DNA of 64,000 nt from NCBI GenBank assembly GCA_017938925.1, contig JAGBAO010000005.1:1-64000 (forward strand), given 5' to 3'. The notes under the pieces are model-generated. The model was not told the origin of the DNA. It did not search any database and saw nothing but the letters and a program-made list of their open reading frames with translations. The translations under genes and the position numbers were made by a program. Positions 1 to 7,717 of the stretch are shown here, piece after piece (position 1 is the first letter of the stretch; every line of letters begins with the position of its first letter). Origin of the DNA: Bacteroidales bacterium. GTDB lineage: Bacteria; Bacteroidota; Bacteroidia; Bacteroidales; UBA932.

Positions 1-1048
1 CAACTATGGAGCCGTTCTTCAGTGCTATGCGCTTCAGGAGACCTTGAAACGCATGGGACATGACGTCCAGGTGATAGATTACCGTCAGCCGTGGATCGAG
101 GATTTCTATAACCTGTTTTGCCGCAATATGATAAGAAGAAACTCATCTTCTGTTCCGGAACTTTTCAGCTATCTCAAGTCCAGTATGAAGAAGTGGATCC
201 TGGCTCCGTCCAAGGCTTCTAATTTCCGTGATTTCAGGGGGGATTTTCTCAATCTGTCCTTGCCATGTCAGGATGCCATTCCTCAGCTTTACGACTGCTA
301 TGTAATAGGAAGCGACCAGTTGTGGAGCCTTCATTGCCTTGGCGGCGTGCAGGACAAGGTCTATATGGGAGATTTCGAAAGGCCTGCCGGCAGCAGGCTT
401 GTGGGATATGCAATCAGTGCAGACATGAAGTCTGTGCAGACTTCGGCTTCACTTCTGGCTGCCGCTGTGCCGGGATTTGACGCTCTGTCTATGAGAGAGA
501 AGGAGGTGGCGGATGCTGTGGCTTCGATCACTGGCTGTCCGTGCGAGGTCTGCCTTGATCCGACCCTGCTGACTGACGCTTCTTTATGGAATCCTTTGAT
601 GACTCCGGTTGAGAAAGAAGAATATGTCCTGATGTATGAGGTCCGCTGGAACCCCCAGACCAAGGGACTGCTCAGAAAGAAGGCTGAGGAACTGGCAGCT
701 GCGATAGGACCGCACTGCAAGGTGATAGACCTCTCGCGTGTCGACAGGCCGGTGACCGAGTTCGTTTCCCTGTTCAGGAACGCCTCTCATGTGGTTACGA
801 CATCCTTCCACGCAGTAGTATTCTCAATCATCTTCGGAGTGCCTTTCTATGCCTTTCCGCTTTGGGGAGGATATGACCTCAGATACACCGAGCTTCTCAG
901 GTCTGTGGGCGCAGAGGACCGCCTTGTCTCTTTTGATACCGGACTCAAGCCAGGTCCTATGGATTTTTCTGCGGTGAAGGAGAAGCTGGCTGTGCGTCAG
1001 GCCGAGTCCATGAAATTTCTTGAAAGAAGTCTTGCCAATGAACAATAG
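1..1048 (+). CDS. Polysaccharide pyruvyl transferase family protein (5' end cut by window)
   Basis: The frame is open from base 2, so the start codon lies before the window; about 348 residues are visible. The first visible residues, NYGAVLQCYAL, are the N-terminal mark of the PS_pyruv_trans family, whose members add pyruvyl groups from phosphoenolpyruvate to sugars of surface polysaccharides. VIGSDQLW near visible residue 100 and the late block SFHAVVFSIIFGVPF agree. No signal peptide or membrane span is seen, so it should be cytoplasmic. Its stop overlaps the next gene's start, which places it in a capsule or exopolysaccharide gene set. The acceptor sugar cannot be told from sequence. Confidence 0.88.
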   Translation, partial: NYGAVLQCYALQETLKRMGHDVQVIDYRQPWIEDFYNLFCRNMIRRNSSSVPELFSYLKSSMKKWILAPSKASNFRDFRGDFLNLSLPCQDAIPQLYDCYVIGSDQLWSLHCLGGVQDKVYMGDFERPAGSRLVGYAISADMKSVQTSASLLAAAVPGFDALSMREKEVADAVASITGCPCEVCLDPTLLTDASLWNPLMTPVEKEEYVLMYEVRWNPQTKGLLRKKAEELAAAIGPHCKVIDLSRVDRPVTEFVSLFRNASHVVTTSFHAVVFSIIFGVPFYAFPLWGGYDLRYTELLRSVGAEDRLVSFDTGLKPGPMDFSAVKEKLAVRQAESMKFLERSLANEQ

Positions 1049-2048
1049 AATAAAGATATCAGTCATTATCCCTGTCTATAACACCGCCCATCTTGTGGCG
1101 CGGGCCGTGGACAGCGTGCTTCTGCAGGAATATGATGATTACGAAATCATCATCGTTGATGACGGAAGTACTGATGACACTGTTGCCGTGTGTGAGGAAC
1201 TGGCATCCCACGATACGAGGATCAGGATCATCAGCAAGGAGAACGGTGGTGTGAGCTCAGCCAGGAATGTCGGTATTGAGGCTGCGCATGGGGAATATGT
1301 CATGTTCCTGGATGCTGACGATGCCATTCATACCGGAGCGCTGGAAAAGATGTACGTGCCCGGACTGGATCTTGTGGTCGCCGGATTCCAGAAGGTGGTG
1401 GATTCGTCCGTCCTGTGCTCTTTCAAACCCTCTGATACCGGAATATATGACAATGATGAGGAGATGTGTGATTTCTTCGATAATGTCATAGCCAGAAAGC
1501 ACTGCTATCTTCTGAACTCTTCGTGCTTCAAGCTTTTCAGGCGCTCGCTGCTCAGCGAAACCGGTCTGCGATTCGATGAGGGTCTGGATTACGGAGAGGA
1601 CAAGATGTTCGTCATGAACTTCCTGAGGCATGTGAAGAAGGCCAGGACGGTTTCTTCCGTGCTCTACAGCTATATCCTTCAGCCGGGATCCCTGAGCAGC
1701 GACGAGACTTCAGATGTTCATCTTGCCATGATAGACTCTCTGCTTGAATCATATGTTCCGGTGCTCAACGAGCTGGCTTCGCGCTACGAAGGAAGCGACA
1801 GGCTGGCGCGTCTGTACCATACTGATGTAGTAGGCCGCTATGTGCTCAGATTCCTGACTCAATTCGTCAAGAGGAAATCCGGACTGCTGACTGACGCCAT
1901 GCTGAAGAAATTGTATGGATATATGTCAAAGGACAGGGACCTGGGACTCTTCACCGTCCGTCCGGCTCAGATTCCTAACTATATTCTTTTCCGTATAGGA
2001 AATGTGAAGTTCTCGCAGCGCGTTTACAATCTGCTTTCCAGAAGATAG
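1038..2048 (+). CDS. Family 2 glycosyltransferase
   Basis: This 336-residue protein has the GT-A fold opening SVIIPVYN, then IIIVDDGSTDDT near residue 40 and the metal/nucleotide-binding LDADDA near residue 90. It should move a sugar from a nucleotide donor to a growing surface glycan on the cytoplasmic side. I chose the ATG at 1038, which overlaps the previous stop, over an in-frame TTG at 1020; the overlap suggests translational coupling with the pyruvyl transferase. No membrane span is obvious. Its 3' end runs 25 bases into the 3' end of the convergent GT4 gene. Donor and acceptor are unknown. Confidence 0.9.
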   Translation: MNNRIKISVIIPVYNTAHLVARAVDSVLLQEYDDYEIIIVDDGSTDDTVAVCEELASHDTRIRIISKENGGVSSARNVGIEAAHGEYVMFLDADDAIHTGALEKMYVPGLDLVVAGFQKVVDSSVLCSFKPSDTGIYDNDEEMCDFFDNVIARKHCYLLNSSCFKLFRRSLLSETGLRFDEGLDYGEDKMFVMNFLRHVKKARTVSSVLYSYILQPGSLSSDETSDVHLAMIDSLLESYVPVLNELASRYEGSDRLARLYHTDVVGRYVLRFLTQFVKRKSGLLTDAMLKKLYGYMSKDRDLGLFTVRPAQIPNYILFRIGNVKFSQRVYNLLSRR

Positions 2049-3109
2049 AGCTCCTTCAGTTCCTTCATTACGTTTTCTGCCAGGTATGGAGCGACATTAG
2101 TCACACTCTCCTTGCCTTCAGTATGGATGATTTCAGGATTGTCGACATATTTTGCGATTGCTCTGAAGATTTCTTCCGAATCTCCAGGTGTAACGAGTGT
2201 TCCATTGTCTCTTACGACTTCCGGAATGCCTCCGACAGGGGTGGATATGACAGGGCATCCGTAACTCATGGCCTCAAGGATGCTGATCGGCAGACCTTCG
2301 TTGAAGGAAGGCAATATATATACGTCCGCCCAGTTGAGGAGCCTTGTCTTCTTTTCGCCGCTGACCCATCCTTCGAAGACCACGCAGTCCTCAAGACCGT
2401 ATTCCTTTATGGTGGCCCTCAGTTTGTCCTCGTTCCGGTTGCCTCCGATTCTCAGTTCGATCTTTCCCGTAATCTCCTCCTTGTGGTCTCTGAGGGCTCT
2501 GAGGATGTCGAAGATTCCCTTTCTTTGTCCGATCTCACCCATGAAGAGAAGGTGCAGCCTGCCGTCGTTGGTGCGGGCCTGAGGAATCAGTGTCGGTTCC
2601 GGGGTTATGTTGTGGAGTATGGTGATCTTCCCCTCTGGAATTCCTTTTGATATGAACCATTTCTTCCAGGATTGGGAAAGGACTATGAGCCGGTCAGTGC
2701 TTTCTAAGGTCTTGAGGATATCTTTCCGTCCTTTGTCTGAAGATTCTTTGAAGAAGTCCTTGAAGCGGCTGGCGTGGATGTGAAGGATGATCCTCTTGCC
2801 GAACGGTCTGATCATCCTTATCAGCTGCGAGTTTCTTTTGAATGACCCGTCGGCAGCCGTGTGGAGATGGACTATCCTGACCCTCCTGTCCGTGCACAGC
2901 CTGAGGAAAAGCCTTATATATGAGGTTGCGAACCACCATCCCTTGGTGAACTTGCCACCGGTGCGGTAAATGGGGTAATACTGGAGATTCTCGATGTTTT
3001 CACTCCAGTACTGAACCACGGCAGAAATGCCGCCGGGATGGTTGTTGCGGTAATAGTCGCCGGTCATCAGGATTCCTGATGACAGTTCCTTGTCTATTAT
3101 CTTGCTCAT
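2024..3109 (-). CDS. Family 4 glycosyltransferase
   Basis: The 361-residue protein has a GT-B fold. The C-terminal domain shows FMGEIGQRKGIFDIL near residue 190 and the family EX7E motif in FNEGLPISILEAM near residue 268, followed by GCPVISTPVGGIPEVV. The N-terminal half carries HPGGISAVVQYW, a typical acceptor-side region. It probably adds a hexose to a surface polysaccharide or lipid-linked glycan. It is read on the opposite strand to the two preceding glycan genes and overlaps the end of the GT2 gene. Its start overlaps the stop of the upstream pseudouridine synthase by 4 bases, so those two are likely one transcript. Confidence 0.9.
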   Translation of the reverse strand: MSKIIDKELSSGILMTGDYYRNNHPGGISAVVQYWSENIENLQYYPIYRTGGKFTKGWWFATSYIRLFLRLCTDRRVRIVHLHTAADGSFKRNSQLIRMIRPFGKRIILHIHASRFKDFFKESSDKGRKDILKTLESTDRLIVLSQSWKKWFISKGIPEGKITILHNITPEPTLIPQARTNDGRLHLLFMGEIGQRKGIFDILRALRDHKEEITGKIELRIGGNRNEDKLRATIKEYGLEDCVVFEGWVSGEKKTRLLNWADVYILPSFNEGLPISILEAMSYGCPVISTPVGGIPEVVRDNGTLVTPGDSEEIFRAIAKYVDNPEIIHTEGKESVTNVAPYLAENVMKELKELYLLESRL

Positions 3110-3801
3110 ATCTGTGTCTTACCTTTGGTCTTGAGGCTCTTTGGCAGGGGACTGCTGAATTTCATGACCTTTCCCGTCCACGGGTGTATGAAGGCCAGGC
3201 CTTGGGCGTGAAGGGCGAGGCGTCTGAACGGGTTTGTCTGCGCCCCGTACTTCCTGTCGCCGGCAATCGGATGGCCTATCCATTGCGAGTGGACGCGTAT
3301 CTGATTCCGGCGTCCGGTCTCGAGGTCGAACTCCACTTCCGTGTATGGCTTTCCTTCGATCGTGAACTCCCTGGTCTTGCGGCAGTGGCTGGATGCATAT
3401 TTCCAGTCCTTGCGGGGCGGTTTTTCCGGAGTATCTCCAGGTCGCAGTCCGTAGCAGTGCACCATGAGCGACCTCGGATTCTCATACATCCAGGTCTCTA
3501 TATATCCTTCTTCGTCTTCTATGCTTCCTTCCAGAATCGCGGTGTAGCGTCTCTCCTGCACTGCCTCTTCCCAGTTGTCCTGAAGGGCTCTCTTGGTCTC
3601 CTCATCCTTGGCGAAGACGAGCAGCCCGCTTGTGTCCCGGTCCAGCCTGTGGACGATGAAGATCCTGCCGAACTCGTCCCTGAGCATGCTGTGAGCTGTC
3701 ACTTCATGCCCCTTGTCAGTAGCAACCGAGAGCATTCCGCTCGGCTTGTCCACGACGACCAGCCAGTCGTCCTCGAATACTATCCTAAGCCCTTGTCTCA
3801 T
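3106..3801 (-). CDS. RluA-family RNA pseudouridine synthase
   Basis: The 231-residue protein has the catalytic motif HRLDRDTSGLLVFAKD near residues 51-66, whose aspartate attacks the target uridine. VVDKPSGMLSV near residue 15 and GRRNQIRVHSQWIGHPIAGDRKYG near the C-terminus are also typical of RluA enzymes. There is no S4 domain, so it is a short stand-alone form acting on rRNA or tRNA; the exact site cannot be read. A minus-strand box TATCTTTG at 3821-3828 lies just upstream and is back to back with the promoter of the divergent gene. It overlaps the downstream GT4 gene by 4 bases. Confidence 0.9.
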   Translation of the reverse strand: MRQGLRIVFEDDWLVVVDKPSGMLSVATDKGHEVTAHSMLRDEFGRIFIVHRLDRDTSGLLVFAKDEETKRALQDNWEEAVQERRYTAILEGSIEDEEGYIETWMYENPRSLMVHCYGLRPGDTPEKPPRKDWKYASSHCRKTREFTIEGKPYTEVEFDLETGRRNQIRVHSQWIGHPIAGDRKYGAQTNPFRRLALHAQGLAFIHPWTGKVMKFSSPLPKSLKTKGKTQI

Positions 3802-3820
3802 CTTCTTTCGGATTTTCCTG

Positions 3821-3850
3821 CAAAGATAGTCGGAAATTTTCTTAAATTTG
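3821..3850. promoter_or_regulatory. Back-to-back -7 boxes, rluA-like gene and HsdR-N operon
   Basis: TATCTTTG reads on the minus strand at 3828-3821 and TAAATTTG on the plus strand at 3843-3850. Both match the Bacteroidota -7 consensus TAnnTTTG. The plus-strand box ends only one base before the first possible ATG (3852), so that mRNA would have almost no leader. No convincing TTTG -33 box is seen for either. Confidence 0.6.
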
Positions 3851-3851
3851 C

Positions 3852-4262
3852 ATGATTATGTCATCAGACCGGACAATATGGGATCCTCTGAGGAAAAAAG
3901 AGGTTGCGCTCACTCCTGAAGAAAGGGTGAGGCAGTGGTGCATAGGTGTGCTGAACAATGATTTCGGTGTACCGATGCACATGATGATGAGCGAGGCCGG
4001 CTTCCGTCTTGGTGACAAGCAGTTCAGGGCTGATATCCTTGTTTATGACCGCTGCGCAAGGCCGATTCTTGTGGTTGAGTGCAAGAGGCCTGAGGTGGAG
4101 CTCAGCGCAGAGGTCCTGGACCAGGCGATAAGGTACAACATGGTGCTGAACGTGAAGTATATGATCATCACAAACGGCACCCTGACATATGTTTTCAGAA
4201 GGGAAGACGGACGGTTCACAGCCGTGGGCACTCTTCCCCGTTATGAGGAAATGATCAAGTGA
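3852..4262 (+). CDS. HsdR N-terminal-domain (PD-(D/E)XK nuclease-like) protein
   Basis: This 136-residue protein matches only the N-terminal nuclease domain of type I restriction HsdR subunits. The PD-(D/E)XK residues are visible: Asp in FRADILVYD near residue 59 and the ExK in VVECKRP near residue 75. There is no helicase domain and no restriction-modification partner nearby. Stand-alone proteins of this kind are widespread in Bacteroidales next to housekeeping genes, and their role is not established. It overlaps the CCA-adding enzyme by 4 bases, so the two are translationally coupled. Either ATG, 3852 or 3858, could be the start. Confidence 0.82.
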   Translation: MIMSSDRTIWDPLRKKEVALTPEERVRQWCIGVLNNDFGVPMHMMMSEAGFRLGDKQFRADILVYDRCARPILVVECKRPEVELSAEVLDQAIRYNMVLNVKYMIITNGTLTYVFRREDGRFTAVGTLPRYEEMIK

Positions 4263-5773
4263 GTATGTCGACTATAACTACAGGTTTTCTGGACCATAAG
4301 ATATTCGAAATTGTCTCGGAGGTGGCTGCCGAAAAGGGAGTGCGTGCCTTCGTGATCGGAGGCTATGTGCGTGACTGCTTTCTGGGACGTCCGAGCAAGG
4401 ACATAGATATAGTTGTCGAGGGCAGCGGAATAGAGATTGCCGAGGCTGTGGGAGAAAGGGTGCACAGCAATGTGTCGGTCTTCAGGAACTTCGGAACCGC
4501 GATGCTCAGATACAAGGGCATAGAGGTGGAGTTCGTGGGTGCGCGCAAAGAATCCTACAACCGCAATTCACGCAAGCCAGTCGTCGAGGACGGCACCCTG
4601 GAGGATGACCAGCTGAGGCGTGACTTCACCATAAATGCCATGGCCTTCAGTCTTCAGAAGGAGGACTTCGGAGCCCTTGTGGACCCGTTCGGAGGCATAC
4701 GTGACCTTGCTGCCGGCATAATCAGGACTCCGCTCGATCCGGATACCACATACAGCGACGACCCTCTCAGGATGGTGCGTGCCGTAAGGTTTGCCACCAA
4801 GCTTTCCACAGACCAGATGAGTTTCCAGATCGTTCCTGAATCCATCGAATCCATCCGCCGCAACCTCCACCGCATGGAGATCCTCTCCAAGGAAAGGATA
4901 GTGGAGGAACTCAACAAGATCCTCGTCACTCCGAAACCTTCCATCGGATTCCGCCTCCTGGACGAGACCGGCCTGCTGGAGCATATCCTGCCTCAACTCT
5001 CTAAACTTAAAGGTGTCGAGACTGTCGAGGGCAGGGGACACAAGGAGAACTTCTCCCACACTCTTGAGGTGCTGGACAATGTGGCTGCCTTCGAGATGGA
5101 GGCGATAGCAGAAGGCCGTCTCAAGGACTATATCTTCGAGGACAATGTGGAGGTGTCGAAGGTCCGTACCGAGCCGAATGTGTGGCTCAGATGGGCAGCC
5201 CTCCTGCACGATATAGCTAAGCCTGCAACAAAGAGATATGATCCGGCTCTCGGCTGGACCTTCCACGGACATGAGGTTGTGGGAGCCCGCTGGATTCCGA
5301 AGATCTTCCAGAGCATGAAGATGCCTCTGAACGAGAAGATGAAATATGTCCAGAAACTTGTCAATCTGCATCTTCGTCCGATAGCCCTTGTGACCGACGA
5401 GGTCACGGACTCTGCTGTGCGCCGTCTGCTTTTCGATGCCGGCAACGATATAGACGACCTGATGCTGCTGTGCAATGCGGACATCACCTCCAAGAATCCT
5501 CGCAAGGTGGCCCGCCTCCGTTCGAACTTCGAACTTGTGAAGACCAAGCTGGTCGAGGTCGAGGAGAAGGACGCGATCAGGAACTTCAAGAACCCTATCA
5601 CCGGAGACTACGTGATGGAGCTTTTCGGTATCGAGCCGTGCAACACCATCGGCCAGCTGAAGGAGAAGGTCAAGAATGCCATCCTGGACGGCGAGATTGA
5701 GAACACTTTCGAGGCTGCTGACGCATATATGAGACAATGCGCCGCTGAAATCGGCCTTTTCCCGAAGGAATGA
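4259..5773 (+). CDS. cca: CCA tRNA nucleotidyltransferase with HD domain
   Basis: The 504-residue enzyme builds or repairs the 3' CCA end of tRNA. GGYVRDCFLGRPSKDIDIVV near residues 32-51 holds the metal-binding DxD of the class II nucleotidyltransferase head; LRRDFTINAMAF near residue 119 follows, then the tRNA-binding neck. LLHDIAKPATKRY near residue 315 is the HD phosphohydrolase motif. It starts at GTG 4259, overlapping the previous stop, with an in-frame ATG at 4265 as an alternative. It overlaps the recombinase gene by 4 bases. Some family members are poly(A) polymerases, but the HD domain and length fit the Bacteroidales CCA enzyme. Confidence 0.92.
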   Translation: MSMSTITTGFLDHKIFEIVSEVAAEKGVRAFVIGGYVRDCFLGRPSKDIDIVVEGSGIEIAEAVGERVHSNVSVFRNFGTAMLRYKGIEVEFVGARKESYNRNSRKPVVEDGTLEDDQLRRDFTINAMAFSLQKEDFGALVDPFGGIRDLAAGIIRTPLDPDTTYSDDPLRMVRAVRFATKLSTDQMSFQIVPESIESIRRNLHRMEILSKERIVEELNKILVTPKPSIGFRLLDETGLLEHILPQLSKLKGVETVEGRGHKENFSHTLEVLDNVAAFEMEAIAEGRLKDYIFEDNVEVSKVRTEPNVWLRWAALLHDIAKPATKRYDPALGWTFHGHEVVGARWIPKIFQSMKMPLNEKMKYVQKLVNLHLRPIALVTDEVTDSAVRRLLFDAGNDIDDLMLLCNADITSKNPRKVARLRSNFELVKTKLVEVEEKDAIRNFKNPITGDYVMELFGIEPCNTIGQLKEKVKNAILDGEIENTFEAADAYMRQCAAEIGLFPKE

Positions 5774-6765
5774 ATATAGTATCCAGATACATTATATATA
5801 TCAGGAATATCAGGCGCTATTCCGAACGGACAGCCCAGATCTATGAGGAGGTCCTGCGGAATTTTGTCGCCTATGCCTGTGACGGGGACACTTCGCCCTC
5901 CGACCGGGATATCCTGGAGAATCTGATCCCTTCCCGCATCCGGTCCTATGAGGTGTCGATGCTGGATTCCGATCCTCCTAAGACGCCCCGGACCGTGAAC
6001 CTTCATCTTTCCGTGCTCAGCGGCTTCTGCCGCTTTCTCATCAAGGAAGGCTGTCTGGAATCCAATCCGGTGAAACTCGTTGCCCGCCCCAAGACCGGGT
6101 CCCGTCTTCCGGTCTTCTACAAGAAGGAGGCGATGGAGGAATATTTCAGCATGACAGACTGGCGTGCAAGCGAGAAGGAACTGGATGCCTTTGCCCAGGA
6201 TTGGAACACTAAATCAGGAAAGAAGTCATACAAGAGTCGTCTTGCAAGAGCTGTCATCTCGACTTTGTACGGTCTTGGTCTGCGCCGTTCGGAACTGATC
6301 GGACTGAACCTTTCCGAGGTGGATTTTGGTCGAAAAGTTGTAAAAGTGAGAGGAAAGGGCGATAAAATGCGAGAAATTCCTCTCATCGCTTCTTTGTCAG
6401 AAGAAATTTTATTATATTTGAAAGCGGTTGAGCTCATGTGCGGAGGGGAAAGGTCTTTGAAAGATCCGCTGTTTGTCACATATTCGGGACGCAGGCTGTA
6501 TCCTGCATATGTCGACAGACTCGTCAAGAGCGAACTCTCAGGTGTGAAGGGACTGACCGGAAGGAAGTCTCCGCATGTTCTAAGGCACTCGCTTGCGACG
6601 GAACTGATGAATCAGGAGACAGATCTCAATTCCATCAAGGAGATGCTCGGACATTCGTCACTGGCGGCTACTCAGGTCTATACCCACAGCAGTGTGGCCC
6701 GACTTAAGGATATTTATAAACAAGCCCATCCAAGGGCAAAAAACGGAGGTAAACATGGAGATTAG
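5770..6765 (+). CDS. xerC: Xer-type tyrosine recombinase
   Basis: The 331-residue protein has an N-terminal SAM-like DNA-binding domain (residues about 5-90) and a C-terminal catalytic domain. The catalytic residues are visible: Arg in GLGLRRSEL, Lys in GKGDKMREI, HVLRHS, GHSS and the nucleophile in VYTHSS. It should resolve chromosome dimers at dif as a XerC/D-type enzyme. It is about 30 residues longer than usual, because of extra sequence around DAFAQDWNTKSGKKSYKS before the first catalytic Arg. Operon position directly before hpf is common in Bacteroidales and argues against a mobile integrase. XerC versus XerD cannot be settled here. Confidence 0.85.
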   Translation: MNIVSRYIIYIRNIRRYSERTAQIYEEVLRNFVAYACDGDTSPSDRDILENLIPSRIRSYEVSMLDSDPPKTPRTVNLHLSVLSGFCRFLIKEGCLESNPVKLVARPKTGSRLPVFYKKEAMEEYFSMTDWRASEKELDAFAQDWNTKSGKKSYKSRLARAVISTLYGLGLRRSELIGLNLSEVDFGRKVVKVRGKGDKMREIPLIASLSEEILLYLKAVELMCGGERSLKDPLFVTYSGRRLYPAYVDRLVKSELSGVKGLTGRKSPHVLRHSLATELMNQETDLNSIKEMLGHSSLAATQVYTHSSVARLKDIYKQAHPRAKNGGKHGD

Positions 6766-7045
6766 AGTACAATCCATCAAGTTCAATGCAGATCAGAAAC
6801 TGTTGGACTTTGTAGACAAGAAATTCTCAAGACTCGAGAAGTTCTACGATGCGATTACAGGAGTAGAGGTGGCACTTTCATTGCTTCCAGACCATGACAA
6901 CAAGAACGTGAAGGTTCAGGTGAGCATCCCTGGCAACACACTCGTGGTCGAGAAGAATGCCAAGACCTTCGAAGACGCAGTGGTTGACTGTGCGGACATT
7001 CTCAAGGAGAAACTCGTAAAGGTTAAGGAGAAGAGAGCAGAATAG
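6755..7045 (+). CDS. hpf: Ribosome hibernation promoting factor, short form
   Basis: The 96-residue protein has the S30AE/RaiA fold opening MEIRVQSIKFNADQKLLDFVDKK and ending in a Lys/Glu-rich tail. It binds the 30S decoding centre and helps store ribosomes as dimers in slow growth. It lacks the C-terminal dimerisation domain of long HPF, as in other Bacteroidota. The ATG at 6755 is chosen because a strong ACGGAGG site sits at 6743-6749. It overlaps the recombinase stop by 11 bases and is followed by a hairpin, making it the last gene of the operon. Confidence 0.92.
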   Translation: MEIRVQSIKFNADQKLLDFVDKKFSRLEKFYDAITGVEVALSLLPDHDNKNVKVQVSIPGNTLVVEKNAKTFEDAVVDCADILKEKLVKVKEKRAE

Positions 7046-7072
7046 GATATACCGATAAATAAGTAAACATCA

Positions 7073-7096
7073 GGGGCTGACCGACCGGTCAGCCCC
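7073..7096. terminator. Hairpin between hpf and hicB
   Basis: GGGGCTGACC (7073-7082) pairs perfectly with GGTCAGCCCC (7087-7096) around a 4-base loop. It lies between two convergent genes and probably ends both transcripts. The T-run is weak on both sides. Confidence 0.7.
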
Positions 7097-7101
7097 CATT
7101 G

Positions 7102-7446
7102 TTATAATATAGCAGCCTTGTCAAGGGCCTGTCTGATGAATGCGTTTATTGAAATGCCTGCTCTGTTGGCAAGTATCGCGATTCTGCTATGTGTCTCTGG
7201 AGATATTCGTACGCTTAATGTGCCTGTGTAACTTCTTTTCGGTTGGATTCCGGCTTCTTTGCAGTATGCAAGGTAGTCATCCACTGCACCCTCAAAATCA
7301 GCCTTGAGTTCAGCGACGGTGGAGCCTTCAAAAGTTATCGCTGTTCCCGCAGGGAGATCCAGCACCTTTCCGAAGAGACAGTTGTCCTCTTCGCTGATTT
7401 CGACACTCCCTACATATCCTTTATAAGTCATAGTATTCATAATCAC
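7102..7446 (-). CDS. hicB: HicB-family antitoxin
   Basis: The 114-residue protein has the HicB fold: YKGYVGSVEISEEDNCLFGKVLDLPAGTA, then TVAELKADFEGAVDDYLAYCKEAG. Its tail is a ribbon-helix-helix DNA-binding segment, SVRISPETHSRIAILANRAGISINAFIRQAL. Such proteins neutralise the HicA mRNA interferase and repress their own operon. It lies 1 base after the hicA-like gene, in the usual order toxin then antitoxin. The partner looks truncated, so this may be an orphaned antitoxin. TTG, GTG and nearby ATG alternatives are not excluded, but MIMNTMTYKGY fits. Confidence 0.85.
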   Translation of the reverse strand: MIMNTMTYKGYVGSVEISEEDNCLFGKVLDLPAGTAITFEGSTVAELKADFEGAVDDYLAYCKEAGIQPKRSYTGTLSVRISPETHSRIAILANRAGISINAFIRQALDKAAIL

Positions 7447-7447
7447 C

Positions 7448-7639
7448 TTACAATAAATTTTGTTCGTTCAAAAAATCCAGCACTTGTTTCATGACATATC
7501 TTTTAACAATGCTCCCGGGATGGGGCTTGTGCGCTACGTATGAATTTTCTCCCTTGGCAAATATCACGCGAGACCCGCTTATCTTTCGTCCCCATGTCAA
7601 AGTCATTCTCTGACAAATGTAACCATTTTTTGGTTGCAA
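7448..7639 (-). pseudogene. hicA: HicA-like toxin, N-terminal half missing
   Basis: The C-terminal part is plainly HicA: SGSRVIF, then the catalytic-histidine motif HKPHPGSIVKRY and VMKQVLDFLNEQNLL. The family normally has about 30 residues before SGSR that form the first helices (a KDFTWDEL-like segment). Here the frame upstream of WGRKISGSR has no recognisable match and the only starts are a TTG at 7639 or an internal ATG. A neighbouring frame holds LSENDFD, which could be a remnant of that segment, so a deletion plus frameshift is likely. A functional short form cannot be excluded. Confidence 0.55.
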
Positions 7640-7703
7640 ACAAATTTTTATTCCTTTTCTCTATATGACCTCATGCGATTGATGCCATTTTGCAGATAAT
7701 TGC

Positions 7704-7711
7704 TATATTTG
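7704..7711 (+). promoter_or_regulatory. -7 box of the holA operon
   Basis: TATATTTG matches the Bacteroidota -7 consensus and ends 6 bases before the holA ATG at 7718, so the transcript would be leaderless or nearly so. The same context (TTTGCATGAT then ATG) recurs at 3847. A -33 box is not clear. Confidence 0.6.
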
Positions 7712-7717
7712 CATGAT

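Noticed and set aside
2024..2048. A 25-base convergent overlap of two glycosyltransferase genes as a sign of frameshift
   Set aside because: Both proteins end normally for their families; small convergent overlaps are common in compact genomes.
4568..5737. A 389-codon minus-strand frame opposite the CCA enzyme gene
   Set aside because: The plus-strand gene is certain, and the opposite frame has no family motif or promoter.
6393..6420. TTTG and TATATTTG inside the xer gene, a possible internal promoter for hpf
   Set aside because: The spacer is only 16 bases and the site is over 330 bases from hpf; not strong enough to list as a feature.
5770..6765. Phage or transposon integrase
   Set aside because: No phage genes, attachment sites or tRNA target lie nearby, and the cca-xer-hpf operon is a housekeeping arrangement.
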